Origin: Ampelocalamus luodianensis
Lineage: Eukaryota; Streptophyta; Magnoliopsida; Poales; Poaceae
Assembly: GCA_036346255.1 (NCBI GenBank)
Contig: CM070619.1
Span: 27,968,342-28,032,341, forward strand
Direction of reading: 5' to 3'
Length of the DNA: 64,000 bases
The position numbers and the translations under genes were made by a program. Below, piece by piece: positions 34,196 through 44,775 of the stretch (the stretch's first letter is position 1; the number at the start of each line of letters is the position of its first letter). The notes under the pieces were generated by a model. It searched no databases and was not told the DNA's origin. It was given only the letters and a program-made list of their open reading frames with translations.

Positions 34196-34480
34196 CGTAC
34201 ATTGGGTTCGTCACCACCGACGCGTCGCCGTCCGTGACTTCCGAAATCGTTTTCACTGGAGCAGCGATCGATCCATCTACATAGCTCGAGAGATGTTGGC
34301 TGAGCAAATAGGGAAGGAATTGAGTTTTCCACAGGAGGTAGTTCTCACGGTTCAACTTGTCGTTGATTAGATGACCAAACGGAGTCGGGAGAAGGCCTGC
34401 AGGCGTCGAAGCTGTAGCACCGGTGGTGGCAGAAACAAGGGAAGCGCTGGATTGGACGACGTCATGGTTGGAGCAATGGA
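34196..34480 (-). pseudogene. Copia gag N-terminal fragment (minus strand)
   Basis: The minus frame reads FGHLINDKLNRENYLLWKTQ, FLPYLLSQHLSSYVDGSIAAP. This is the start of a copia Gag (the I-x-KL-x-x-NY-LW motif of UBN2/Retrotran_gag families). It lies directly inside the primer site at 34481-34497. The CACTA terminus at 34195 ends the match, so the rest of this copia element is lost or lies elsewhere. Confidence 0.75.
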
Positions 34481-34497
34481 TCAACACTCTGATACCA
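34481..34497 (-). other. Primer binding site of the truncated copia element
   Basis: On the minus strand TGGTATCAGAGTGTTGA follows the LTR end (TTTACA) directly. It matches initiator tRNA-Met for 11 of 12 core bases. Confidence 0.85.
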
Positions 34498-34589
34498 TGT
34501 AAAGAAACTAGAGAGAGAGATTGGATTGGAGAAGAACCCGCTACTGTGGTTTCGGTATTTATACTCAGGGTTGCCGTTTCGGTCACAGA

Positions 34590-36238
34590 TAGGGGTGGAA
34601 ACGGGCAAGATACAGACGGATATTGGTTTTTCTGTATCCTAACTCATTTTTTTCGGATTCAGAGCCACATGTAGGCAAGATGGATACGGATACGAATTCG
34701 GGTTATTCGTGATACGGGCACAGGACGAATACATGATGGATTTGGGTCGAAAACGGATAAAAATACATGAATAATGCACACATACATAGAGTAACATATG
34801 TTTGACCAAACCACTATATGAGTACATGACTGAGTACTGACAACGGTTACCTTCAATAATCATCACAATATAAATGCATAAGGATAAATCTTTACACAGC
34901 TTGGGACTTCGCGCCCAAGAAGGCTTAGGGCCACACGTCCGAGAGCGCTCGAAACTACATGCTTAGGAACATTGATTAGCAACAAAAATTAAATAAACAA
35001 ACCATTACTAGGGGCAAATGACATGTTCTTCCTGTATCAAGACACGAAAAATTGGTTCAGCAATTGATGATTAGGCAATGTTTTGGGCTTGTAATTTAAC
35101 AGGGTAATCAAGTTTTTACACCAGGATGGAAAGGCAAGTACAGCAAGCTAGCAGTAAAGAACGTATCGCCAAAAGCAGGAAGGAGCTGGAAGCTTTTGCC
35201 TTTTCACTTTCTTACCTTTCGGAATGGAGAAACCAGCTGTTGCAGCGCTATGATCCTCTCCCCGAGCCTTTCCCTCCTCACCGACCACAAATAAAAGTTT
35301 TTGACCGGATGAACTACTCCAGTTAATGAAACAAGAACCAGACACAAATTGAGCACACTAATCAAGTCCCAGATTTGTCACAGTTAATTAGCACACTTAA
35401 CGGGCACCAGCAGAAGAATTAGTACCGGTACTAAAGGAAGAAGCACTAACCCTGGGCCTCTTGTTTGACGACGTCGAGCACGGGCAGTCGGGATCGGCCC
35501 AAGAGCGCGTGGCAACAGCGAGGTAAATGACGGGCTTGGCACGGCGGCTTGCGATGACCTTGCTGTACGGGATCGGCGAGCAGGTGCCGGCGAGGAAGGG
35601 GAGCAGCCGGAGTGCGCCGTTAGGGAGGCGGAGCCATGTGGATGCGACAACGAACGCGGAGAGGCCATGTCGCAGAGGAAGGGGGTGGGCTGCAGGTCAC
35701 CCGGCAATTCGGCCACGGTGGTGAGGGCATGGTAGAGGTCGGGGACGGAGGCGGTGGGGCTGGGAGGAGAGGAGGAAGGATTACGCAAGGCCGACGGAGG
35801 CGTGGAAGTGGCCGGCTGCGAGCTCGCTCAAGGAATCTGCGGCGACGAGGGCAGAGGAGGATGCGGAGGCGGAGTAGAGGAAGCGGCGCAGGAGGAGGAT
35901 GCGGTGGCGGGGGCGGAGGAGGATGCGGAGAGGGGCGACGATGGTGTAGCGTGGCAGCTGAGTGACTAGGGTTAGGGTTAGGGAAATTAGAATGGAGATT
36001 AGATTGGCCAAGCTGGGCTAAGATCTAGAGGACTTGTTTGGCGGATATCCGTCAAGCAAACATCCCGATATCCGGTTCTTGTCCCGGATTTGCCGCATAT
36101 TATTTGTTCCGTACCCTATCCCGAATCAAAATTCAACTATCCGGATCCTGTCCTGGATCCAGTTAGATAGTGAAATGCCTTCCCGAATCCGATCTCGTCT
36201 GGATAGGACGGGAAATATCCGTCCCGTTTTTACACCGA
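34590..36238. mobile_element. hAT-like (Ac-type) non-autonomous element
   Basis: The left end TAGGGGTGGAAACGGGC and the right end, read inverted as TCGGTGTAAAAACGGGACGG, are imperfect inverted repeats of the kind seen in Ac-like hAT elements. Subterminal ATCCG motifs are dense at 36050-36220. The flanking octamers GTCACAGA and GCCAGGGA match at five of eight positions, so the 8-bp duplication is weak. There is no hAT transposase. The interior holds a captured gene-like segment on the minus strand. Confidence 0.6.
35450..35788 (-). pseudogene. Captured gene fragment inside the hAT-like element
   Basis: On the minus strand the GC-rich interior reads DLYHALTTVAELPGDLQPTP, then in a shifted frame LRLPNGALRLLPFLAG, IPYSKVIASRRAKPVIYLAV and ATRSWADPDCPCSTSS. 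These look like real protein (varied composition, no simple repeat), not random GC-rich translation. Upstream on the minus strand, CCCTAACCCTAACCCTAG (about 35966-35983) resembles a plant 5' leader. I do not recognise the parent gene. Frame changes suggest it is not expressed as protein here. Confidence 0.5.
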
Positions 36239-36428
36239 GCCAGGGAGAGTCAGGAACGAGATTACAGGAGTCAAAACAAACTCTTATCCCTAATTACGGA
36301 TAAGAGCCGACCTATACGAACTCATACAGACTCTTATCTTTAACAAGCTCCACTGCTGTGCCGCTGGAGGGCCCACCACGTATCTGGTTCTCCATCCAAA
36401 CAGAATTCCCCAGACCGACGCGTCCCCT

Positions 36429-36490
36429 AGTTTTTTTAGATAATGGAAGAGAAAACCTCTCCCGGCCTCTGCATCAAAGATGCACACAAC
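36429..36490 (-). other. 3' end and poly(A) of the L1 LINE
   Basis: On the minus strand TTGATGCAGAGGCCGGGAG, a phrase common at plant LINE 3' ends, is followed by about 40 bases and a short A run (36429-36436 as T on plus). This marks the end of the reverse-transcribed RNA. Confidence 0.75.
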
Positions 36491-37345
36491 CTAATTTATT
36501 AATAAGTTCAAAACACCATAGTAGCTAAACTGTTAAAAAGGGCATGAAGCCTTACAAGCAAATGATGACTGAAAATTAAATTCAATCATTACAAATCCTG
36601 TGACTAAATTGCTACCCGTGAGTACATAAAGATTGCTTCGCCACAACCTCCAAACGGTCGCTTCCAGCCAGCATGGACTCCTTCTGGTCTGGTTTCTGCA
36701 GATTTGCCCAAGCTCTCAGCCAGTGCCCAGTCAAAAAGATAATCTGCAGTGGATTAGTAACAAACTTTTTATTAAAAAGGGTATCATTCCGGCATAACCA
36801 GATAGACCAACATAAGACACTAGCTCCCACTAGGAGTTGTGACTTTAAAATTGTTGAAATTCCGGCTAACCAATTCCCGAACATGTTTGCTATGCTCACA
36901 GGGGTGGATAAATTAAACGCACAACAGACAACCCACCAAGTGAGACGCGCAAGTGGGCAATCAATAAAAAGATGTTGAATAGTTTCCTCTTTAATACAGA
37001 AACAACACTGCTTGCAGCCCCTCCAATTTCTTTTAAGGAGGTTGTATTTAGTTAAAACAACCCCTTTTTTGAGATACCAAAGGAAAATTTGTACTTTTAA
37101 GAGAATTTTAATTACCCAAAATAAATTCCTAATAGGGACTCGACAATTGCTAATTAGAGCCCCGTAGAAAGATTTGACCGTAAATAGGCTAGATTTATTT
37201 AAATTCCATTTGAAGATATCCTTTTGAGAGCTTAACTGTAAATTAATAATTCTCAAAATTAAATCATTCCAAGCATATAACTTGGGACCAATAATAGGTC
37301 TACGAAAGGAAATATTTAAATGTGTCGATCTGATAATAGTTGCCA

Positions 37346-37350
37346 CAGTA
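37346..37350. repeat. Target-site duplication CAGTA of the TR-GAG element (left copy)
   Basis: CAGTA precedes TGTTAGTCGC at 37351 and follows CCATCA at 40076 (right copy 40077-40081). Confidence 0.93.
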
Positions 37351-37506
37351 TGTTAGTCGCTGGACTCTTACTATTGGTGATAGCAAGATCCTTACTCTCA
37401 TGGAGAGGATGACACTTGGAGATGGGACAATTTTTCTTGTATATTTCTCTTCACAATGCCATGCCAACCTGAGGGGATGGGGATACATATTTATAGGGCT
37501 AAACAG

Positions 37507-37552
37507 CCAAGCATATGCCAAGCATATGCCGAGCATATGCCAAGCATATGCT
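37507..37552. repeat. AGCATATGCC tandem repeat in the TR-GAG LTR
   Basis: Four to five copies of an 11-base unit (AAGCATATGCC) followed by GATGCTCTGTCCTA-type repeats. The same array is at 39866-39911 in the other LTR. CATATG is palindromic. Confidence 0.85.
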
Positions 37553-37878
37553 AGTCTAGGATGCTCTGTCCTAGATGCTCTGTCCTCTATGTCCTCTAAG
37601 ATGCTAAAGCAAAGATGCTGTCCTAGATGCTAGTCAAAAGCTAGTCTAAGATGCTAAAGCAAAAGCAAAAGCAAAAGAAGCCGACACACAAAAAACCGAC
37701 ACAGAGACTTATCCATCAATCTCCCCCTAAGTCTTGTGTGTCTCCTTGTGAGGAATCTGAGCCATCCCGATCCTGGCGCGAAGATGACGGAGCCGACGCC
37801 CTTGATTTCCACGCCGGAGGCGTCCCCAAACTTGACGGAGCCTCGGACGCTAGAGTCAAGCTCGGCGAAGAACTCCCG

Positions 37879-38927
37879 TCAACCGGTCATGTCGTTGCCG
37901 GAACTGTCGCCGAGGAGAACGTGTGCTTTTGGCTCGTCAAGGTGGAGGAGAGCCGCTGCGGCCGGTGCCGCTGGATGTAGTTCAATGCTCGCCTGAGCAA
38001 TGAACAGAGCCGGGTGCTCCTCCTCCTCCGCCTGTGCGACGTGGGCCTGGCCGCGTCGTGGCTGTCGACAATCCCTGGCCCAATGACCAAGCTTGCCGCA
38101 GTTGTAGCAAGTCGTCGCGTCGCGGCTCTTGCTTGCCGGCGCGCGCCACTGGCGCCTCACGGTCATCACCCTCGGACGTCCTCGTGCCCATGCTGGCGTC
38201 TTTGCGCGGCTTGCCGCGCTTATCACGCATGCGTCGCTGTCGTGGAAGAAGGCTCTTCTTCTTCTGTCACCTTGGCCGGCACCCACTCCTCCCGAGTGAG
38301 GAGGAGCTTCCGCCAATGGTGACGGGTCCCGAGAGAGCGTGACTCATCATCGTTGACGACCTTGAGGCGACCTATCGCCTCCTCGATCGACATCGTGGAG
38401 AGGTCCAGCAGAGACCGGATCGATCGAGCCATCCGCTTGTACTTCTCGGGACGCGGCGAAGAGCTTCTCGGCGACTCTCTCGCCGTAGGTGTCGTCGCCG
38501 AACCGTACCAACTTCGCAGCGAGTGTTGAGACGAGAGCAAAGTCATCAACGTCCTCACCGCTTGAAAGCCGTGGTCTCCCACTCCGCGCGAAGTGCTGCG
38601 GTGTGGACTTGCGGCGCGATCGCCGCCGATGCGCGCCGCGGCGATGGCGTCCCAAGCCTCCTTGGCGATCGCTTGTTGGAGAGCGAAGCGCATCTCGGGC
38701 GGGACTGCAGCGATGAGGGCATCCAGCGCCCGTCGATCCTGGTCGTAGTCGACGTCGCCGTACCGGACTGCCTCCCACATGTGCCGCACCTTGAGCCTCA
38801 CCTTCATCATCGCGGCCCACTCGACGTAGTTGGCCTTGGTGAGGGTAGGCCACCCACCGCCGGGCCGACGCCCCCGACAATACACGAACCCGTGGTAACC
38901 ACGGTGCACGGTCCGGGAGAGAGCCAC
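37879..38927 (-). pseudogene. Gag of the TR-GAG element (UBN2 type with CCHC knuckle), frameshifted
   Basis: From 38927 the minus frame reads TLTKANYVEWAAMMKVRLKV, DYDQDRRALDALIAAVPPEM, IAKEAWDAI, the DUF4219 and UBN2 core of copia Gag. The frame then shifts: DVDDFALVSTLAAKLVRFGD and YGERVAEKLF lie one frame over, and STMSIEEAIGRLKVVNDDE is back in the first. The zinc knuckle CYNCGKLGHWARDC sits in a third frame (37879-38316). At least three frame changes mean no full Gag is made from this copy, although its LTRs are nearly identical. Confidence 0.85.
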
Positions 38928-38981
38928 GCCGCTCGCGTGAAGGCCGCGCTCTCTATCGACCCGTCTGCCGCCGTTGTCGTG

Positions 38982-39178
38982 CGCGCCTCTTCCAGGAGTG
39001 CCACCGCCGAGCGCGCCTCCAGAGCGCCACCGCCGTCGCGCGCCTCCTCAGAGCGCCACCGCCGAAGCGCGCCTCCTCGAGGCGCCACCGCCGTCGCGCG
39101 CCTCCTCGAGCGCCACCGAAGCGCGCCTCCTCGAGCGCCACCGCCGGCGCGCCTCCTCAGAGCGCCATCGCGCGCGCC
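38982..39178. repeat. GC-rich minisatellite in the TR-GAG 5' leader
   Basis: About seven tandem units of 23-30 bases built on CGCGCCTCCTCGAGCGCCAC, differing by small indels. It lies between the primer site and gag (minus orientation). Frames through it give only Arg/Ala/Ser-rich low-complexity peptides. Confidence 0.8.
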
Positions 39179-39693
39179 GCGCTGTCTCGACTGCCGCTAA
39201 GCTCGTGGGCATGCGCGGCTACCCATCGCGCCGCTTCGCCTCGCGCGCCTCCCTGGGCCGCTCAAGGTCGCGTCGGCGCTATCGCGAGAGATGGAGCTGC
39301 TGCTGCTGCCGCCGCAGACCTTGACCTCTGCTGCGCCGCGACGCGCTGCATCTGCCGCCGCCGCTTCCACCTCGCCACGGCTGCTTTGCCGGCTCCGCCA
39401 TTGCCGGCCTCGACGCCTTTGCGCGCTGCAGCGGTCTCTGCCGCCGCTTCGCGCCATGCTGCTGCCGCGGCGAAGCTCGGCCGTCACGACGCCCGCGTGC
39501 TCGAGGCGATCGAACGCCGAGATCGCTCTGCGGACATGGCGCGCCATCGGGGTGTTGCGTGGAGAGAGGGCGCCGACGATCGCCGCCCGTCTCGGAGAGG
39601 CGTGGGCGGATACTGAGCCGCTGCCGGTACACCGGGTCGCTGCGAGGCCGAGAAGGAGATGAGCGGGAGATGCTCAGGCTACAGGATAGTATA
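39179..39693. other. GC-rich leader of the TR-GAG element
   Basis: The rest of the roughly 770-base leader between primer site and gag. It is GC-rich and shows no conserved domain in any frame; a packaging signal would be expected here but cannot be recognised by eye. Confidence 0.5.
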
Positions 39694-42600
39694 GCTCTGA
39701 TACCACTTGTTAGTCGCTGGACTCTTACTATTGGTGATAGCAAGATCCTTACTCTCATGGAGAGGATGACACTTGGAGATGGGACAATTTTTCTTGTATA
39801 TTTCTCTTCACAATGCCATGCCAACCTGAGGGGATGGGGATACATATTTATAGGGCTAAACAGCCAAGCATATGCCAAGCATATGCCGAGCATATGCCAA
39901 GCATATGCTAGTCTAGGATGCTCTGTCCTAGATGCTCTGTCCTCTATGTCCTCTAAGATGCTAAAGCAAAGATGCTGTCCTAGATGCTAGTCAAAAGCTA
40001 GTCTAAGATGCTAAAGCAAAAGCAAAAGCAAAAAGAAGCCGACACACAAAAAGCCGACACAGAGACTTATCCATCACAGTATCCTCCTTTCTCCTTACCA
40101 CATTATAAAGAATAGGGTATTGTCTTTTCAAAGGAGAATCTCCTAACCAAATATCTTCCCAAAACCTAGTTTTCCTTCTATTTTGAACCTGGAATGACCC
40201 AAACCGAAGAAATTGATCTTTAATTTTCATAAGACCCGACAAAAAATGAGAAGTCCCAGGCTTATTAACCACCTGCGAAAGACTTTTATCACCCAAATAC
40301 TTCCTCGTTAGCAACGATTGCCAAACACCTTCTTCATTCAGTAGTTTAAATAACCATTTCCCAAGCAAACTTGTATTTTTTGCGTCTAAGTTTGGAACGC
40401 CTAGTCCGTCATGCTCTTTGGGCGAACAAACTACACTCCATTTCGTAAGTCTGTACTTACGCTTATGATTGTCACTCTGCCAATAGAATCTAGATCGATA
40501 AAAGTCTAGTCGTTTAAGGAATTGTCTAGGAACTTCAAAAAAAGAAAACATAAACATAGGCAGACTACTTAGTACTGAGTTAATAAGTACTAACCATCCC
40601 CCCCACAGACATATTTTTTTCTTTCCAACTACTAAGCTTTTTCTCAAATCTATCCTCTACCCCTTTCCAATCACTATTTCTTAACTTTTTAAAGTGGATA
40701 GGAATGCCCAAGTACCTAAAAGGAAAAGCACCCACTTCACAACCAAATAAATGAGTAAACTGTGGTTCAACAGCTTTGGCAGCACCAAAACAAAAAATCT
40801 CACTCTTATGAAAATTAATCTTTAAACCCGATAACTGTTCAAAGACACAAAGAATCAGCTTTAGATTTCTGGCTTGTTCCAAATCATTATTCAAAAAGAG
40901 GATTGTGTCATCAGCATATTGTAAAATTGACAAACCATCCTCAATCAAGTGAGGAACTATGCCTGATAATAGACCTGCTTCTTTAGCACGAGATATAAAA
41001 ATGGCTAGCATGTCCCCCACAATGTTAAAAAGAATAGGAGACATAGGATCACCTTGCCTAAGCCCCTTCTGAGTTTGGAAAAAAGATCCAAGATCATCAT
41101 TAACTTTAATTCCAACACTCCCTCCCTTAACTATACTTTCCACCCAGGAACACCACTTAGCAGAGAAGTCTTTCATCCTTAAAGTTTGAATTAAAAACAG
41201 CCATTTAATCTTGTCATAAGCTTTCTCAAAATCTATCTTAAAAACTATTCCATCCAAATTCTTTTTATGCAATTCATGGATTGTTTCGTGGAGAATAACC
41301 ACTCCATCAAGAATAAATCTCCCCTGCATAAAAGCCAACTAGGAAGGTCTAACCACCTTCTGAGCTACCTCCATAAGCCTATTAGTAAGAACTTTAGTAA
41401 AAATTTTAAAACTAACATTTAAAAGACAAATCGGTCTGTACTGTTGTATTTGTTTAGCGTCCGCTTTTTTGGGAAGCAATGTAATGATCCCAAAATTCAA
41501 GCTATAAAGAGAAAGCGAACACTTATAAAAATCTTGGAACATAGCTAACAAGTCAAATTTAATGATATCCCAAAACGCCTAATAAAACTCGGCAGGAAAA
41601 CCATCTGGCCCGGGTGCTTTGTTATGGTCCATTTGAAAAATAGCTTCCTTCACCTCTTTTTTAGAGAAAGATTTTGGAAGGAAATTATTTTCCACCTCAG
41701 AAACTTGAGGTATATCATTTACAACAGAATGAACCATAGATATATGATTATTTTCGGAAGGTCCAAACAAAACTTTATAATAATTAGTGATATACGTTTT
41801 TAATTGTACATCACCCCGAATTATTCCTTCCTCCTATTCGAGCTGGAAAATTCTTTGACGTCTATGCTTCCCATTCGCCATCAAATGGTAATAGCGTGTA
41901 TTTCTATCCCCCTCCAGAAGAAATTTCGCTTTAGACCTCTGATACCACTTAATTTCTTCTTCTCTCAGAAGATGTGTCAATCTCTCATTAGCAACCCTTT
42001 TAAGATTAAGCTCATGATCAGACAATCTCACAACCTCAGCTCTTTTATCGAGCTCATCAATTAATAGATTAAGCTCAATTTTTTTCCTTTTTATACGTTC
42101 CACTGGTATTTTTAGCCCAACCACGAAGAAAACTTCTGAGAGATCTAATCTTACACTGCCAAATTTGCAATTTGAAAGACCCGTAGTATTTGATTTCCAT
42201 ACATCACCACCGACTCCTAAAACCCTCTCTACCCAACCAACCTAATTCAAATTTAAATAACGGTTGTCTTCCTCTCAAAGAAGCCGCTCTCGTATTTAAA
42301 AGCAAGGGTGTGTGATCTGATAAAGACTTTTCAAGCGCATTAACAGTGACCAAAGGAAATTTATTCTCCCAATCTATATTCATTAAGACTCTATCCAGCT
42401 TTTCAAATGTTGGATTATCTAAAGAATTGGCCCAAGTAAATTGTCTACCTGATAAAAGTATTTCTCTTAAATCCAAGTTATTAATCACAGCATTAAACAA
42501 GAAAGGCCACCTAGACTCAAAATTATCATTATTTTTTTCATTTGAATGCCTAATGATATTAAAATCACCCCAATTAAAATAGGAAGCGATTCTTTCCTAC

Positions 42601-42982
42601 AAGCATGAACGAATTCAGTAAGAAACTTTTCCTTGAATTGAGTTTGATTTGCACCGTAAACAGCCACAAGAATCCACTGAAAGTCATCCTCTCTGTTTTT
42701 TAGATGAAACTTAACATAAAAATTACCAGCATCAATAGAGCTATAATATCGAAAACCTGAGGATCCACTCCTAAAAGGATACCCCCGAACGACCTAGTGG
42801 GGGGGGGGAATGCCACAAAAAATTCCGCCCACCACAAAGATGGTTAAGACTAGCTACTGAAAAGTCTTTTTTACCAGTTTCTAGAATTGCCACAAAATCT
42901 AGATGCTGTTCCTTAACCAAATCACAAATGAAACGATGCTTAGCCAAGTTTCCCAGACCTCTGCTATTCCAAGAAATACCTT

Positions 42983-44775
42983 TCATTTTAACTTTAATTT
43001 AAATGGTCTATTATGGAAATTCTTCTTTTTGGATCTCTTTTTATACGTCACTAATGTGAAATTAGATTGGTCATCCTCCAAAATACCATCTAGATCATTG
43101 CATAAGTGACTGAATGTAGATAAATCATTGTACACTAGAGGTTCATCCTCTAAATCTTCTACTTCGACAATATCTTTATTTTTTAATCTTCCTAGTTCAA
43201 TTGTCTTAAGATTGTTAACTGAGCTACCAATCTCATTACTATCAACTCCTAATGAAATGCCAATGCTAGCAATTTTTTCAACAATTTGCTCATTGGAAAA
43301 AGACAGAAAAGAAGTATTATTACTGGACTTACTTGGATTGCTTGAGTCAACCTCCGTGTTTCAGCGCTGCACGTCTTATCGCCTTTTGAACCGAATCGTC
43401 ATCTCCGCATGCGCTTCTTAATGCGCTTACTTTGGCGAGGTTCCATTGTATCCTCCTTATGAATTAAGGATGACCGAATAACCCCACGGACATAGGGCGG
43501 CTCCACCAACTTGCTTTTCTTGCTTCCATTTGTACTCAGGTGCGTAGATGTATTCAATCTGATCGCGGAAATTGCCTTGCCACCACCGAAATCTGTGTAA
43601 AAGCAGACTCACACCGACCGACTTTGGGATTCAAAGGTGTGAGTGATGACACAATACCGAGCCTCATGCACAACGCAGCCTCTGTCACCCACGGTCCGCT
43701 TCACCAGTGCAGGGCTAACTCCACCACATCCCCAAGGTTCGAACAAGATGTCCCAACTTCCTTTCCTCAAACCCATTCGGCTCCACCTCGAATCAATGAT
43801 CATAGCATCCTTGGTAGCCTTGGCGACTCTACCATTAGTTGTCGCGGTGACCTTCCAATCTCGATCGACTCATCAAGGAGCCCATCACCAATCACGAGAT
43901 TTCAGCTTTTGAGCTCCCAGCGAGCGTCGAACCTCTGCAAAAGCGGTTGACCAACATAACATCTTGGTAGAACACCACCGGCATTCTTCCTCGACCCATC
44001 GGTTGGTTTTGCTAAAAATCGACTCAACCACATCCCTAGGTTACGAACTACCTTGGTATCTTTGCCCGTGAATCATCAACTCTCTACCCCAACTTCCTTT
44101 CTTCAAACCCATTCAGCTCCACCTCAGAATCAATGATCATAGCAACCTTGGTAGCCTTGGCCGACTCAACCGTTAGTTGTCTCAACTGACATTCCTCAAT
44201 CCCAGTCGACTCATCAAGGAGCCCATCCCCAGTCACAAAGATTTCAGCTTTTGAGCTACCAACAGAACGGCCAGCACCTTCTACAAACACTGATTGAACA
44301 AGAAGACTACTTGGCATAACACTACCATCAGTCTTCCCTGACTCAATCGGTTGCACTTGCTGAAAATCTGACTCCTTTCGAGACGCCCTTGGCGTAACCC
44401 AAATGGTATCTGAATACACCAGACCCAAAGAATTCCCCTTGAAATTAGATGACGACTGACCCTTACGGCTGTCAGGTTCATGAGTATTAGTATCCGAACT
44501 ATTCTTCGGTCTCTTAGACTCCCTGTCCTCTATCTCAACATCTTTGCCCCTGTCTAAGTTGTCACCCTCCTCATGATCATCACCACGATCGGCTACTTCG
44601 TTAACCGTACCCACTACTGTATTTTCAATTTTGAAAAAAATGTCGTAAACAAATTCACCAACCACAATCTCCACACTAGAAGGTATTGCATCTACGTCCA
44701 ATACCCCCACCAGCAAACGAACCACCTCATTCTTACGCACTTTTTCCATGTCCACCCGCAAAGCAATGCCAAGGA
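42983..44775 (-). pseudogene. L1 LINE ORF1 (C-terminal two thirds), with an internal duplication
   Basis: The start is lost: the frame enters at the junction with copia (about 44775) reading RVDMEKVRKNEVVRLLVGVL and VGEFVYDIFFKIE, the segment that follows DUF4283 in plant LINE ORF1. A long polar region follows. A block at about 44088-44405 is repeated at 43752-44070 (offset 336). After a frameshift near 43357 the end is open: FSNEQIVEKIASIGISLGV to KNFHNRPFKLKLK. The stop TGA overlaps the ORF2 start as ATGA (plus 42983-42986). No CCHC knuckle was recognised. Confidence 0.72.
43752..44405. repeat. Tandem duplication of about 336 bp in LINE ORF1
   Basis: AACTTCCTTTC-TCAAACCCATTC-GCTCCACCTC at 43755 recurs at 44091, and the following 300 bases align with many substitutions and small gaps, including GACTCATCAAGGAGCCCATC and GATTTCAGCTTTTGAGCT. 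Divergence between the copies indicates an old duplication. Confidence 0.8.

Larger units (their letters stand above)
34498..36345 (-). mobile_element. Copia 5' LTR split by an hAT-like insertion
   Basis: The LTR is 34498-34589 plus 36239-36345, about 200 bp once the insertion is removed. On the minus strand it begins TGTTAAAGATAAGAG (right edge 36345) and ends CTAGTTTCTTTACA (left edge). A minus-strand TATA box lies in GGTATTTATACTCAG at about 34552-34566. Its size suits a short-LTR copia lineage. Only this LTR and the first part of gag survive. Confidence 0.72.
37351..40076 (-). mobile_element. Gag-only LTR retrotransposon (TR-GAG type), young
   Basis: LTRs at 37351-37718 (368 bp) and 39708-40076 (369 bp) differ by one substitution and one base of indel as far as I can align them, so the insertion is recent. 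Termini are TGTTAG...CCATCA, with duplication CAGTA. The primer site (TGGTATCAGAGC on minus, 39694-39705) and a purine tract on the minus strand (plus ATCTCCCCCTAAG, 37719-37731) give minus orientation. The interior codes only for copia-type Gag with a zinc knuckle; there is no protease, integrase or RT. It must be mobilised by an autonomous copia, perhaps a relative of the copia at 44776-48760, whose Gag is similar. Confidence 0.9.
36612..42986 (-). pseudogene. L1 LINE ORF2: endonuclease, reverse transcriptase, zf-RVT (broken, interrupted)
   Basis: Order on the minus strand: endonuclease start MKGISWNSRGLGN (42986), TFEKLDRVLMN and LSDHTPLLL (42204-42500); then NKAPGPDGFPAEFY (41579-41770), RPICLLNVSFKIF-K (41339-41551), RT core with FKIDFEKAYDKIKW, GLRQGDPMSPILFN and catalytic YADD (40907-40918); then the C-terminal part SFYRSRFYWQ... 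to 40082. It resumes after the inserted TR-GAG at 37345 with zf-RVT (FKWNLNKSSLFTVKSFY, CKQCCFC, TIQHLFIDCPLARLTW) to the stop at 36612. Several frameshifts and stops (about 40600, 41338, 41560, 42150, 42480) make it inactive. The reading frame is continuous across the inserted element. Confidence 0.88.

Noticed and set aside
35966..35983. Interstitial telomere repeat (TAGGGTTAGGGTTAGGG)
   Set aside because: Only about two and a half units and not the plant TTTAGGG register; CCCTAACCCTAA is common in plant gene leaders, which fits the captured gene fragment.
36429..36436. Simple T run as a microsatellite
   Set aside because: It directly follows the plant LINE 3' phrase on the minus strand and is better explained as the poly(A) tail.
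38930..39690. Several long open frames on both strands in GC-rich DNA
   Set aside because: They arise from GC-rich minisatellite composition in the leader of the TR-GAG element, overlap each other in all frames, and have no domain.
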